Assembly: GCF_007858185.1 (NCBI RefSeq)
Contig: NZ_VFES01000013.1
Span: forward strand, 158,291-222,290
Source of the DNA: Pseudomonas grimontii
GTDB lineage: Bacteria > Pseudomonadota > Gammaproteobacteria > Pseudomonadales > Pseudomonadaceae
Length of the DNA: 64,000 bases
Direction of reading: 5' to 3'
The notes under the pieces are model-generated. The model was not told the origin of the DNA, ran no database searches, and saw only the letters and a list, made by a program, of their open reading frames with translations. The translations under genes and the position numbers were made by a program. The first letter of the stretch is position 1. Each line of letters opens with the position of its first letter. Shown one piece after another: positions 17,745 to 25,649 of the stretch.

Positions 17745-18681
17745 AAATTTTCTCCCCTAAGTACTCACCGAGCTCACTCCCATAACTGCCCCCCACCGCG
17801 CCTACGGCTCCACCGGTGATCAACAAACAACTCAATGCCACCGGCCCGGTTGTGGGCCCTAGTACGGCGAAACACAGTGCCGTCGCCAAAGCCCCGCCTG
17901 ACATCCCACCCAAAACACTTCCGCCTAGCTTGCCCACCTCCACATACTTCGCCTTCGTACACTGCTCCTCCCTCCCCGTAGAACACGCCTCCTTGATCTC
18001 CAGCGCAGTGGACGCCGTGCTCAACGCAATCCCCAACGGCGTCCCTGCCTTAAGCACCTTCGCCGTCCTGGCAAAGCGCGAAATCCGCTCGGCATAGCGA
18101 CTGATCTCCCCGGTATGCAGGTAGCTCCTAGTGGAAATCCCCAGCATCTTCTTGATCGATCCGTCATTACGCAAGCCGGTGCCATAACGGGCGAAGCCGC
18201 GCATCTGCGCTTCCAGCCTGGTAAACAAAACCTGACGACGTGCCAAAAAATCCTCCCGTGCAGCACCGCCGCCTCGGAGCAGGGACTGTTTGTGCAAGGC
18301 GTCAATTTCTTCCAGGGTCTTGGCGATGTCCTTCAAGTGCCGACTCCACGCATCGCCTGCCGTTCCGACGCCGAGCGAGGTGTAGCCCAGCAAGCTCTGC
18401 AACAGGTCATAGTTCTGCAAAGCGAAACCGGCTCCGCCTTCGGCCATCACGCTATGGCGAATGTCCCAGGCGGACTGCATCAACCGTGACTCTTGCGGCG
18501 TACACATGGCCGTCGATTCGTCTCCGATGATCACCAGTTGGCCCGGGAGAACCACTACGTTGCGGATATGGCTGTTGAGTAAGTCGAACTTCTTAGCGGC
18601 GGGTCCGCTCAGGTCAAGACGAGCCTTGAGCTCGGTCGACGTTTGTTGGCGTTCGTTGATGAACGCATAGGGCTGAGGCAT
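17734..18681 (-). CDS. Unknown protein with glycine-rich C-terminal membrane hairpin, candidate T6SS effector
   Basis: A 315-residue protein from ATG 18681, preferred over ATG 18693 because GGAG sits 6 bp before it. The N-terminal two-thirds are helical and soluble, with LPGQLVIIGDESTAMCTPQE and a coiled-coil-like middle. The last about 65 residues are hydrophobic and rich in glycine (GKLGGSVLGGMSGGALATAL, then GPVALSCLLITGGAVGAVGG), resembling a membrane-inserting hairpin or glycine zipper of pore-forming toxins. No signal peptide is visible. It overlaps a two-helix membrane protein gene and sits head-to-head with a vgrG remnant. Proteins like this are known in Pseudomonas only as hypothetical; a toxin role is inference. 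Confidence 0.6.
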   Translation of the reverse strand: MPQPYAFINERQQTSTELKARLDLSGPAAKKFDLLNSHIRNVVVLPGQLVIIGDESTAMCTPQESRLMQSAWDIRHSVMAEGGAGFALQNYDLLQSLLGYTSLGVGTAGDAWSRHLKDIAKTLEEIDALHKQSLLRGGGAAREDFLARRQVLFTRLEAQMRGFARYGTGLRNDGSIKKMLGISTRSYLHTGEISRYAERISRFARTAKVLKAGTPLGIALSTASTALEIKEACSTGREEQCTKAKYVEVGKLGGSVLGGMSGGALATALCFAVLGPTTGPVALSCLLITGGAVGAVGGSYGSELGEYLGEKIYEY

Positions 18682-18693
18682 CTGCAGCTCCAT

Positions 18694-19013
18694 CGAATAG
18701 AAAGAACTGCAAAATCTAAGTAACGCTCAGCGGAGATGTCGTGGTTTTACCGGGCGAATTTTCCGGCTATTTTTCACTTTAGGAAATCGGCTACGCGGTG
18801 AATTCCAACATATGTCAGGTATTGCGCATTTTTTTGGACATTTATGGGAATGGTTTTGGCGGCCGACTTACGGATGCACTATCGGAATATTGTTAGCTCG
18901 GAGACGCGAAAACACATTCAGGAAGTGCCCGTCTCGTAAAGTCGAATTTTCCGACATTAATCGCAGATAACAAATCTTTACTCTTCGGGCTTTCGCGGCC
19001 AGGAGTGAAAGGG
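18694..19013. other. AT-richer intergenic region between candidate effector and vgrG remnant
   Basis: This 320-bp gap has lower GC than its surroundings and would hold the divergent promoters of the candidate effector gene and the former vgrG gene. A 65-codon frame on the minus strand (18868-19065) has no convincing start signal or recognisable motif and is not called. Nothing else was seen. Confidence 0.4.
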
Positions 19014-19703
19014 ATGACTTCCAGCGTATTACCGAGCGTTTTTTTCGATCACAGCCGACACACACTATGGGGGCGCAACGTTGCTGCCTTGCTGGACGTC
19101 CCAGCCTTCGAAGGCCAGGAACGCCTCAGCGAACCCTTCGCCTATCACATCGAATTCACCAGCACCGAACGCGACCTCGCAGCCGAAACCCTGCTCGGTA
19201 AAGACGCCCATTTCAGCCTGCACGCCCCGCCAAAAAAGCGGCCCCTGTGAGGTTTGCCGCCGCCCCCCATCAACCCCCTGCGCACCCTGCACGGCGTGAT
19301 CACCCGCTTCAAGCGCCAGTCCGGCTCCAACGACCAGGCCAGTTATGCAATCACCTTGCAACCACGCCTAGCCCTGCTCGCACGCGGTCGCCAGTTCCGC
19401 ATCTACCAGCACCAATCGGTGCCGCAAATCGTCGAAAGCATCCTGCGCAGCCGCCACGACTTTGAAGGCCAGGACTTTCTCTTCAGCCTGAAACGCGACT
19501 ACCCCCGGCGCGAACAGGTCATGCAATACGGCGAAAGCGACCTGGCCTTCATTACCCGACTGCTGGCCGAGGTGGGCATCTGGTACCGCTTCACCAGTGA
19601 CGAGCGCCTGCGCATTGATGTGGTCGAATTTTGCGACGATCAACGCCTCGGCCGGTTTAAAACAGGACCCGGAAATGGCATATACAGACCAGCCATGACT
19701 TAA
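19014..19703 (+). pseudogene. vgrG: Truncated vgrG (T6SS spike) with an internal stop
   Basis: ATG 19014 begins MTSSVLPSVFFDHSRHTLWG and continues as an ordinary VgrG N-terminus (gp27-like domain). TGA at 19248-19250 interrupts it, and the same frame resumes at once with GLPPPPINPLRTLHGVITRF, so this is a point nonsense change (for example CGA to TGA), not a frameshift. Similarity continues through IYQHQSVPQIVESILRSRHD and QVMQYGESDLAFITRLLAEV to about VVEFCDDQR (near 19660), then breaks; only about 215 of the usual 600 or more residues remain. The gp5-like needle and any C-terminal effector are missing, so it cannot form a spike. Confidence 0.85.
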
Positions 19704-19726
19704 GCACCCCGTATCTCCCTGAAGAC

Positions 19727-20743
19727 TTAGCCGGCATCGTTAAGAATCAAACTACGATAATGTCCAGGATTCGACCCGCTCCATTTACGAAACGCCTTAT
19801 AAAACGAACTGGTATCGGCAAACCCCAACCGCGCCGCAATGTCGGCAAAGCTGATCTGCGGTTCAGCCAGCCACACGATCGCCAACTCCTTGCGCACGCT
19901 GTCCTTGAGCCCCTGATAGCTCTGACCTTCTTCCGCCAGGCGGCGGCGCAGCGTGGATGCGGAGATGCATAGCGTGGCTGCGAGGCCCTCGGTCTCCGGC
20001 CAAGTGTCGGGAGGCATTTGCCGCAGGTCGTGCTTGATGCGTGTAGCCAGGCTGTCGGGGTTGCGGTATTTGACCAGGATGTTGGCCGGCGCGTGGGCGA
20101 GGAAGCGCTTGAGTTCTTCGGGGCTGCGCTTGATCGGCAAGTCGAGGCAATCGGCGGAGAAGATCATGCGGGTGCGGGGCCGATCAAAACGCAGGTTGTC
20201 CGAAAACATCACCTGGTAGTCATCGCAAAAGTCCGGCTGCGAGCAGCGCAGTTCGATGGCCAGGATCGGAATGCGTCGCCCCGCCAGCCAGCAGGCGACG
20301 CCGTGGACGATCATCCAATAGGTGAAATAGGTGAACGCTCGATTGGGCTCAGCTTCTGGTTCGAGCAACACGATTTCCGCCAGGCTCTGTTGACGCACCA
20401 GCTGGGCTGGCATGTGTTCCAGCATCAGTGAGAGGAAACCCAGGGCGGTTTGCAGGCCCGCTGCCAGGCTGGGTTGGGCAATGGCGGCGCGGCAAAGGAA
20501 CTCGAGGCTGCCGGACTTGAGCTTGCGCGGGTCCATGCCGAAGAACTCATCGTCCATGCGCCTTGCCAGCAAGCGCCACAAACGTGCGTAGGCAGTGGCC
20601 GGAACGCGAGCGTCGGGTTGCTCCAGCAATGCCGGATCGATACCGACCTTGCTCAAGATTTCGACGGTGCCCGGCCCCGGCGCGCAACTCTGCAATAAGG
20701 CCTCGCGCACGAGGTGGAGGGAGATGGTGTCTTTTTCCGACAT
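19727..20743 (-). CDS. AraC-family regulator with arabinose-binding-like (OruR-type) N-terminal domain
   Basis: A 338-residue regulator from ATG 20743 (MSEKDTISLHL); the frame extends to 20815 but the upstream part does not look coding. The N-terminal two-thirds match the Arabinose_bd domain common in pseudomonad regulators such as OruR (SLEFLCRAAIAQPSLAAGLQ, RFLAHAPANILVKYRNPDSL). The C-terminus carries two helix-turn-helices, SASTLRRRLAEEGQSYQGLK and ADIAARLGFADTSSFYKAFR, with the AraC end motif WSGSNPGHYR. It stands alone between the vgrG remnant and the J-domain gene, so its targets cannot be inferred. Confidence 0.87.
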   Translation of the reverse strand: MSEKDTISLHLVREALLQSCAPGPGTVEILSKVGIDPALLEQPDARVPATAYARLWRLLARRMDDEFFGMDPRKLKSGSLEFLCRAAIAQPSLAAGLQTALGFLSLMLEHMPAQLVRQQSLAEIVLLEPEAEPNRAFTYFTYWMIVHGVACWLAGRRIPILAIELRCSQPDFCDDYQVMFSDNLRFDRPRTRMIFSADCLDLPIKRSPEELKRFLAHAPANILVKYRNPDSLATRIKHDLRQMPPDTWPETEGLAATLCISASTLRRRLAEEGQSYQGLKDSVRKELAIVWLAEPQISFADIAARLGFADTSSFYKAFRKWSGSNPGHYRSLILNDAG

Positions 20744-20873
20744 GGGTGCAGTCCGTGCCCTGTGTGGCGTGAAGTGCGGCCATCTTAGGCAGTCACGCGG
20801 CAAAAGAGTAGGCACCGAAGTAGTGGTCTCGGGTATTCTGCGCCGGGATTTTTAGCGACAGGGAGTTGAATCA

Positions 20874-22472
20874 ATGAGTTGCTGGGAAGTACTTGGGCTG
20901 CCGTCCGACGCCGATGCTCGCAGTATCAAGCGCCAATACGCGGTGTTGCTCAAGCAGCATCGTCCTGATGAAGACCCTGTCGGCTTCCAGCGCCTGCGCG
21001 AGGCCTATGAGCACGCGCTGCAGTGGAGCCGTTATGAAGCACCCGTCGAAGTGCCGCAAGCGCCGCCGGTCGACACGGTGCAGCCCGCTGCCGCTGAGCC
21101 CGACACGCGCTACGACCAGGCGCAAGCCCTGGTGGCCAATGCCACGCCGGCCAATCTCGCGCTTCTCTATCAACAAGCCCAGGACAATGAGTGCGCCGAG
21201 GCTTTTGAAGGCCTGTTGCTGCAACGCTGCCTGAGTGGCGCGGCCCCCGAAATTGCGGACTGGGCCGTGACACACCTGCACTGGCTCAGCCCCTGGCAAC
21301 GGCAAACACCGGCGCGTTTGCCCGACTATCGTCTGGCCGCACTGCTGGAGCAGATGTTTGCCGACGTCGAACACCGGCTCACCGAGTTACTCGATCAGCA
21401 ACAGGTCGAGGCCTTCTGCGCCGCCTTGGTCGACGTGCATAACGCCGAATGGCTCACGCCCCTGGCGCGCCATGCGCGGCTCAATGACGTACTCGCGCGT
21501 ACGCTGCTGGCCAGCACCTTCTGGTCCGAGGCGCTGTTCGACACCTTGTGCAGTGAGCAGGCCTGGTCCGATCAGTACCTGGAAAACCGCTGCCCTGAGC
21601 CCGAATGGTCGGCATTAAAGGCACGCAATGCACTGGAGCGTTTCAAGGCGCAGGCGCACCACCAGGCCAGCCTGGACAGCCGTGATCCCAAGGCGCGTGC
21701 GGCCAGATTGCTGTTCGGCGACCTGACGCTGGAGCAACGGCAACGCTTTGCCCGGCGCTTTGGCGAATCCGATTGGAACGCTTGCCGCACCCTCAGTGAA
21801 ACCCTGCTGAACCAATACCCGGCCCTGTGCGCACAGATGCCCGGTGGAGATCCCTACTTCTGGCGCGACTGGGAGCGCATCAGCCGCCCCTGGCCGATGT
21901 TTGTGGCGCTGCTGGGCATGGCCGCAGGCTGGGCGATCCACGACCAGCAACTGACCGACCATACCTTGATGGAATCCCTCGGCATGGCCCCGGCCTGGGC
22001 CTTCCTGATCGCCATACCGGCGCTGCTCATCCTGGCAATCTGGCGCCCGGCCACTGATGGTTACGGCGAGATTGACGAGAAGCTCGCCGCCCACCTATCG
22101 CCCTGGCTGAGTTTTCGCCGGCCGCCGCCGTTGGTGATCCGCGAGATTCTGCCGTGCTGGGTGCTTGGCCTGTTGATCTGGATCATCCTCGGCAATTACG
22201 CGTTCGCCGGCTATGTGTTGACACTGCAGGGCCTGGGGCTGGCGCAGCGCGTGCTCGGGCGACCGTCGATACGTGCAGCACTGACGTGGCGTTGGCCTGC
22301 GCGACCGTCGACACGCCAATGGGCCACCTGCCTGGGCCTCGGCGCCCTGTTGTTGAGCGCCGCGCTGATGTACGCAAACAACCAACGCATCCACCGTGAC
22401 GAGGGCTTGCAACCGTTCCTGATGAGCCCTTGCAGTGGGCTCAAAGCCGGCGCGCCGGGGTGTACACCATGA
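20874..22472 (+). CDS. J-domain membrane protein with altered HPD motif
   Basis: A 532-residue protein whose first about 60 residues form a J domain (MSCWEVLGLPSDADARSIKR ... FQRLREAYEHAL), but the HPD tripeptide that activates DnaK is split as HRPDEDP. The middle is helical and soluble; the C-terminal third has several membrane helices between about residues 340 and 510 (PMFVALLGMAAGWAI, FLIAIPALLILAIW, WVLGLLIWIILGNYAFAGYV, LGLGALLLSAALMY). A GGGAG site precedes ATG 20874. It ends in an ATGA overlap with a DUF3829 gene, so the two are translated together. The family is recognised only as J domain-containing; whether it recruits DnaK is doubtful given the motif. Confidence 0.75.
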   Translation: MSCWEVLGLPSDADARSIKRQYAVLLKQHRPDEDPVGFQRLREAYEHALQWSRYEAPVEVPQAPPVDTVQPAAAEPDTRYDQAQALVANATPANLALLYQQAQDNECAEAFEGLLLQRCLSGAAPEIADWAVTHLHWLSPWQRQTPARLPDYRLAALLEQMFADVEHRLTELLDQQQVEAFCAALVDVHNAEWLTPLARHARLNDVLARTLLASTFWSEALFDTLCSEQAWSDQYLENRCPEPEWSALKARNALERFKAQAHHQASLDSRDPKARAARLLFGDLTLEQRQRFARRFGESDWNACRTLSETLLNQYPALCAQMPGGDPYFWRDWERISRPWPMFVALLGMAAGWAIHDQQLTDHTLMESLGMAPAWAFLIAIPALLILAIWRPATDGYGEIDEKLAAHLSPWLSFRRPPPLVIREILPCWVLGLLIWIILGNYAFAGYVLTLQGLGLAQRVLGRPSIRAALTWRWPARPSTRQWATCLGLGALLLSAALMYANNQRIHRDEGLQPFLMSPCSGLKAGAPGCTP

Positions 22473-23461
22473 ACCGCCTCACCATTGCTGCCCTGTGCAC
22501 CATCGTGCCCCTGACGCTCAGCGCCGTGGGCATGCTGACGAATACCGATCTGCTCGCCCCGCTGAAAACCTGGGCCAACCGCCCGGCAGCGCTTGAACAC
22601 CAGCAAGCCCAGGCGCTGCGCCCGGTGATCGATTGCCTCAACCGAGTCGACAGCAATTGGCGGTTGGCCTACTTCAACTATCGCAGCCGCAGCGCCCGTG
22701 CCAACGACCCCAGCCTGGATGTCATCGAGCGTTTTCCCGAGCTGTATCAGCGCGCACAAGGCCCGCAATTGAGCCTGCTGGACTACGATGCCAAACGCCC
22801 GGACCTGTGCCTGCTGACGTCCTCGCAAAGAAGCGCGCTGCAACAGTACCTGCCGCAGATCGCCGCACTGCGCAAGGGCTATATGGATCATCTGCTGCGG
22901 GTCTATTCAGCGGTAAAAGAGTTCGACTTCTACCCCAACGCAACCGTCCCCGGCCTCGCCCCTGCGCAGCGCGCGATGAGCGATGCGCGGTTCTTCCCGG
23001 TGGCGGAAAATTTCCTCGCGGTCTCATCCGAACTGCGCGCCGCCGTGGACAAAGCCGACCGCCAGATACGCTTGCAACAACTGCAGCACTTGCAGGTCCG
23101 TGACGAACACCAAATGGCGCTTATCCCCGGCCTGATCCTGCAAACCCGTGACACGATGCACAGCCTTGACCCGCGATCCCCCAAGCAATTGGTGGATGCA
23201 TTGAGCGACTTACAGCAGACCTGGGATTACGCCCAGCGGTACCTGCGCCCCAATCAACCGACCTCCGATGCCGAGGCCCAACAGCTGTGGCAGCGGATTA
23301 AACAACCCGGTTACGCCTACCTTGGCGCGCTGCAAACACTTGCCCGGCATTCAAGCGAAAACCCCGACCTAGAGCGGCTGGACGCTGATTACTTTGAAAC
23401 TCAACGGCGCTTTGACTTGCTGGTGGACGCCTATAACCAAGCCGTCGGGCAGGACTACTGA
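22469..23461 (+). CDS. DUF3829 (YiiG-like) exported or membrane-anchored protein
   Basis: A 330-residue protein from ATG 22469, which overlaps the J-domain gene's TGA. The N-terminus is a signal or anchor (RLTIAALCTIVPLTLSAVGML). The rest is helical and contains AQALRPVIDCLNRVDSNW, SLLDYDAKRPDLCLLTSS and FDLLVDAYNQAV, matching the DUF3829/YiiG pattern; some members are lipoproteins, but no lipobox is seen here. Function is unknown. Strict coupling to the J-domain gene suggests they form one complex at the membrane. A hairpin (GAACGGCC/GGCCGTTC) right after the stop lacks a T-run. Confidence 0.65.
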   Translation: MNRLTIAALCTIVPLTLSAVGMLTNTDLLAPLKTWANRPAALEHQQAQALRPVIDCLNRVDSNWRLAYFNYRSRSARANDPSLDVIERFPELYQRAQGPQLSLLDYDAKRPDLCLLTSSQRSALQQYLPQIAALRKGYMDHLLRVYSAVKEFDFYPNATVPGLAPAQRAMSDARFFPVAENFLAVSSELRAAVDKADRQIRLQQLQHLQVRDEHQMALIPGLILQTRDTMHSLDPRSPKQLVDALSDLQQTWDYAQRYLRPNQPTSDAEAQQLWQRIKQPGYAYLGALQTLARHSSENPDLERLDADYFETQRRFDLLVDAYNQAVGQDY

Positions 23462-23517
23462 ACGGCCTTCTCCGGGCCGTTCAGCCACTGTTCAGCAAAC
23501 GTCAAGATTGGCTGTTT

Positions 23518-23536
23518 AGTAATGAGTATCATTATG
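23518..23536 (+). promoter_or_regulatory. Fur box upstream of the efe operon
   Basis: AGTAATGAG-T-ATCATTATG agrees with the 19-bp Fur consensus (GATAATGATAATCATTATC) at 14 positions and keeps the AATGA/TCATT dyad. It lies about 40 bp before the efeU start, where bound Fur would block transcription when iron is sufficient. Confidence 0.75.
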
Positions 23537-23576
23537 TTACAACTTAGGCTCCTATCTAGTTACGTTCTGGTGCCGA

Positions 23577-24422
23577 ATGCTTGTCCCCTTTCTCATCATG
23601 CTGCGCGAAGGCATTGAAGCAGCATTGATCGTTGGCATCATCGCCAGTTACCTGCAACAGACCGGCCGTGGCCAGTGGATGCCCGCCGTGTGGATTGGCG
23701 TATTCCTCGCCGCTGCCCTGGCCTTGCTGGTGGGCGGCGGCCTGGAACTGGTCAGCGCCGAATTCCCGCAAAAACAACAGGAACTGTTCGAAGGCATCGT
23801 CGGCCTGGTCGCCGTGGGCATCCTCAGTTCCATGGTGTTCTGGATGCGCAAGGTCGCGCGCTCCATCAAGCATTCGTTGCACGCCTCGCTAGATCAGGCG
23901 CTGACCGGTTCCAAACACCAGGTCACGGCGTTGATCCTCATGGTGTTTTTTGCCGTGGCCCGTGAAGGCCTGGAAACCGTATTTTTCCTGCTGGCCGTGT
24001 TCCAGCAGAGCGAAGGTCCAGGCGCACCGATTGGCGCCCTGCTCGGCCTGGTCCTGGCGATCATCGTCGGTTTCCTCATCTACACCGGCAGCATGCGCCT
24101 GAACCTCGGTGCGTTTTTCCGCTGGACCGGCCTGTTCATCCTCGTGGTGGCCGCCGGCATCCTGGCCAACTCGGTGCAAGCCCTGCACGAAGCAGGCGTG
24201 TGGAACCACTGGCAGACCGTGCTGTTCGATTTCAGCGCCGTGCTGCCGATGGACAGCCCGCTCGGTTCGGTACTGGCCGGCATGTTCGGCTACCAGGAAG
24301 CGCCGACTATCAGCACCCTGGGCGCCTATCTGATCTACCTGGTCGTAGCGCTGGTGATGTTCTTCCTGCCCGCTGCACCGGCCAAGCAGGCCGTCGCATC
24401 CTCTTCCGTTTCCAGCCAGTAA
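23577..24422 (+). CDS. efeU: Ferrous iron permease EfeU (FTR1 family)
   Basis: A 281-residue polytopic membrane protein with about seven helices. The two FTR1 iron-passage motifs are visible: REGIEAALIVG near residue 9 in the first helix and REGLETVFF near residue 130. The N-terminus MLVPFLIMLREGIE and overall length match EfeU. It imports iron as part of EfeUOB, with EfeB oxidising or handling iron in the periplasm and EfeO binding it. It is preceded by a Fur box and followed after 10 bp by efeO. Confidence 0.92.
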   Translation: MLVPFLIMLREGIEAALIVGIIASYLQQTGRGQWMPAVWIGVFLAAALALLVGGGLELVSAEFPQKQQELFEGIVGLVAVGILSSMVFWMRKVARSIKHSLHASLDQALTGSKHQVTALILMVFFAVAREGLETVFFLLAVFQQSEGPGAPIGALLGLVLAIIVGFLIYTGSMRLNLGAFFRWTGLFILVVAAGILANSVQALHEAGVWNHWQTVLFDFSAVLPMDSPLGSVLAGMFGYQEAPTISTLGAYLIYLVVALVMFFLPAAPAKQAVASSSVSSQ

Positions 24423-24432
24423 GGACCGTCTC

Positions 24433-25635
24433 TTGCCCAACCCAACGCCTCAACCCGCCTCGCCTCCCCGCGCCCTGCGCTGGGCGGTGGCCGGCTCGGT
24501 AGTCGTGATGATCGCCGCCGGTGGCCTGTTCTATTACGCCTCGCAACTGGCGGCCAGCAAGCGCCAGACCAACCAAAATGAAATCGCCGTGACCATCCAT
24601 GGCCACGCCTGCGAGCCCAACGCATTGACCGTTCCGGCCGGGCGCGCGAGCTTTCGCATCATCAACCGCTCCGACCGGGCGGTGGAATGGGAAATCCTCG
24701 ACGGCGTGCTGGTGGTCGAAGAGCGCGAAAACATTGCCCCCGGCCTGAGCCAAGTGATCAATGCCAACCTGTTGCCTGGCGACTATGCGATCACCTGCGG
24801 CCTGCTGAGCAACCCGCGCGGCACCCTGCATGTGACGCCGACCGCTGAATCCGACGCCCAAGCCAAGGCCAAGCCGTCGATGGTGGCGTTTATCGGCCCG
24901 CTGTCGGAATTTCGCGTGTACCTGAGCAGCCAGGGCAGTGCCCTGGTCAAGGCCGTGACCGCCCTGCAACAAGCGATCAATGCCGGTGACCTGGCCCAGG
25001 CCCAAGCGCTGTACGTGCCGGCCCGCGAGGCCTACCAGCGCCTGGCCCCGGCTTCCAAGCGCCTGGCGGAGCTGGACAACGCCATCAATGCGCGTGCCGA
25101 CTACTTTGAAAAACGTGAGCAAGACCCGGCCTTCAGCGGCTTCCATCGCCTCGAATACAGCCTGTTCCAGCAACGCAGCCTTAATGGCCTGGCCCCGGTG
25201 GCGCAGCGCCTGGTGACCGATGTCACCACCCTCAAACAGCAATTGCTGGCGCAGTCCCTGCCGCCGGAGCAGTTGGTCGGCATCGTGGTACGCAACCTCA
25301 ACAGCCTCGCGGATGTGCGTGCCATCAGCGGTGAGGAAGAACGCTACAGCCACATCGACCTGAATGGTTTCGCCGCCAACCTGGAGGCCGCGCACAAGGT
25401 GGTCGACCTGATGCGTCCGCTGCTGACCAAGTCCGCCGCCGACCTGCTGCCGACAGTCGACAGCGCCCTCGCCGCCTTCGATACCGAGCTCCAGGGTTTC
25501 AAGCTCGACAAAGGCTACGCCACCTATGACAGCGTTACCGCCGATCAGCGCACGCAGATCGCCGACAAGGCCAAGGCACTGGCCGCCGCACTCGATGGAA
25601 TCGACCCCGCCCTTGGCCTTTCCGGCCTGCAGTGA
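24433..25635 (+). CDS. efeO: Iron uptake protein EfeO (cupredoxin + M75 domain)
   Basis: A 400-residue periplasmic protein. The start is TTG 24433, supported by AAGGA 7 bp upstream and absence of an in-frame ATG. An N-terminal membrane anchor (WAVAGSVVVMIAAGGLFYYA) leads to a cupredoxin-like domain (HACEPNALTVPAGRASFRI, and a Cys in YAITCGLLSN) and then an imelysin/M75 domain with GPLSEFRVYL, GFHRLEYSLF (HxxE) and ISGEEERYSHIDLNGFAANL. EfeO binds iron for delivery to EfeU. The stop overlaps GTG at 25632, one possible start of efeB. Confidence 0.92.
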   Translation: MPNPTPQPASPPRALRWAVAGSVVVMIAAGGLFYYASQLAASKRQTNQNEIAVTIHGHACEPNALTVPAGRASFRIINRSDRAVEWEILDGVLVVEERENIAPGLSQVINANLLPGDYAITCGLLSNPRGTLHVTPTAESDAQAKAKPSMVAFIGPLSEFRVYLSSQGSALVKAVTALQQAINAGDLAQAQALYVPAREAYQRLAPASKRLAELDNAINARADYFEKREQDPAFSGFHRLEYSLFQQRSLNGLAPVAQRLVTDVTTLKQQLLAQSLPPEQLVGIVVRNLNSLADVRAISGEEERYSHIDLNGFAANLEAAHKVVDLMRPLLTKSAADLLPTVDSALAAFDTELQGFKLDKGYATYDSVTADQRTQIADKAKALAAALDGIDPALGLSGLQ

Positions 25636-25649
25636 AGACGACCGCACAC

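Noticed and set aside
18868..19065. 65-codon minus-strand gene near vgrG
   Set aside because: No ribosome-binding site, no recognisable motif, and it overlaps the vgrG start.
19005..19260. Frameshift as the cause of the vgrG interruption
   Set aside because: Both parts are in the same reading frame; only the TGA at 19248 separates them.
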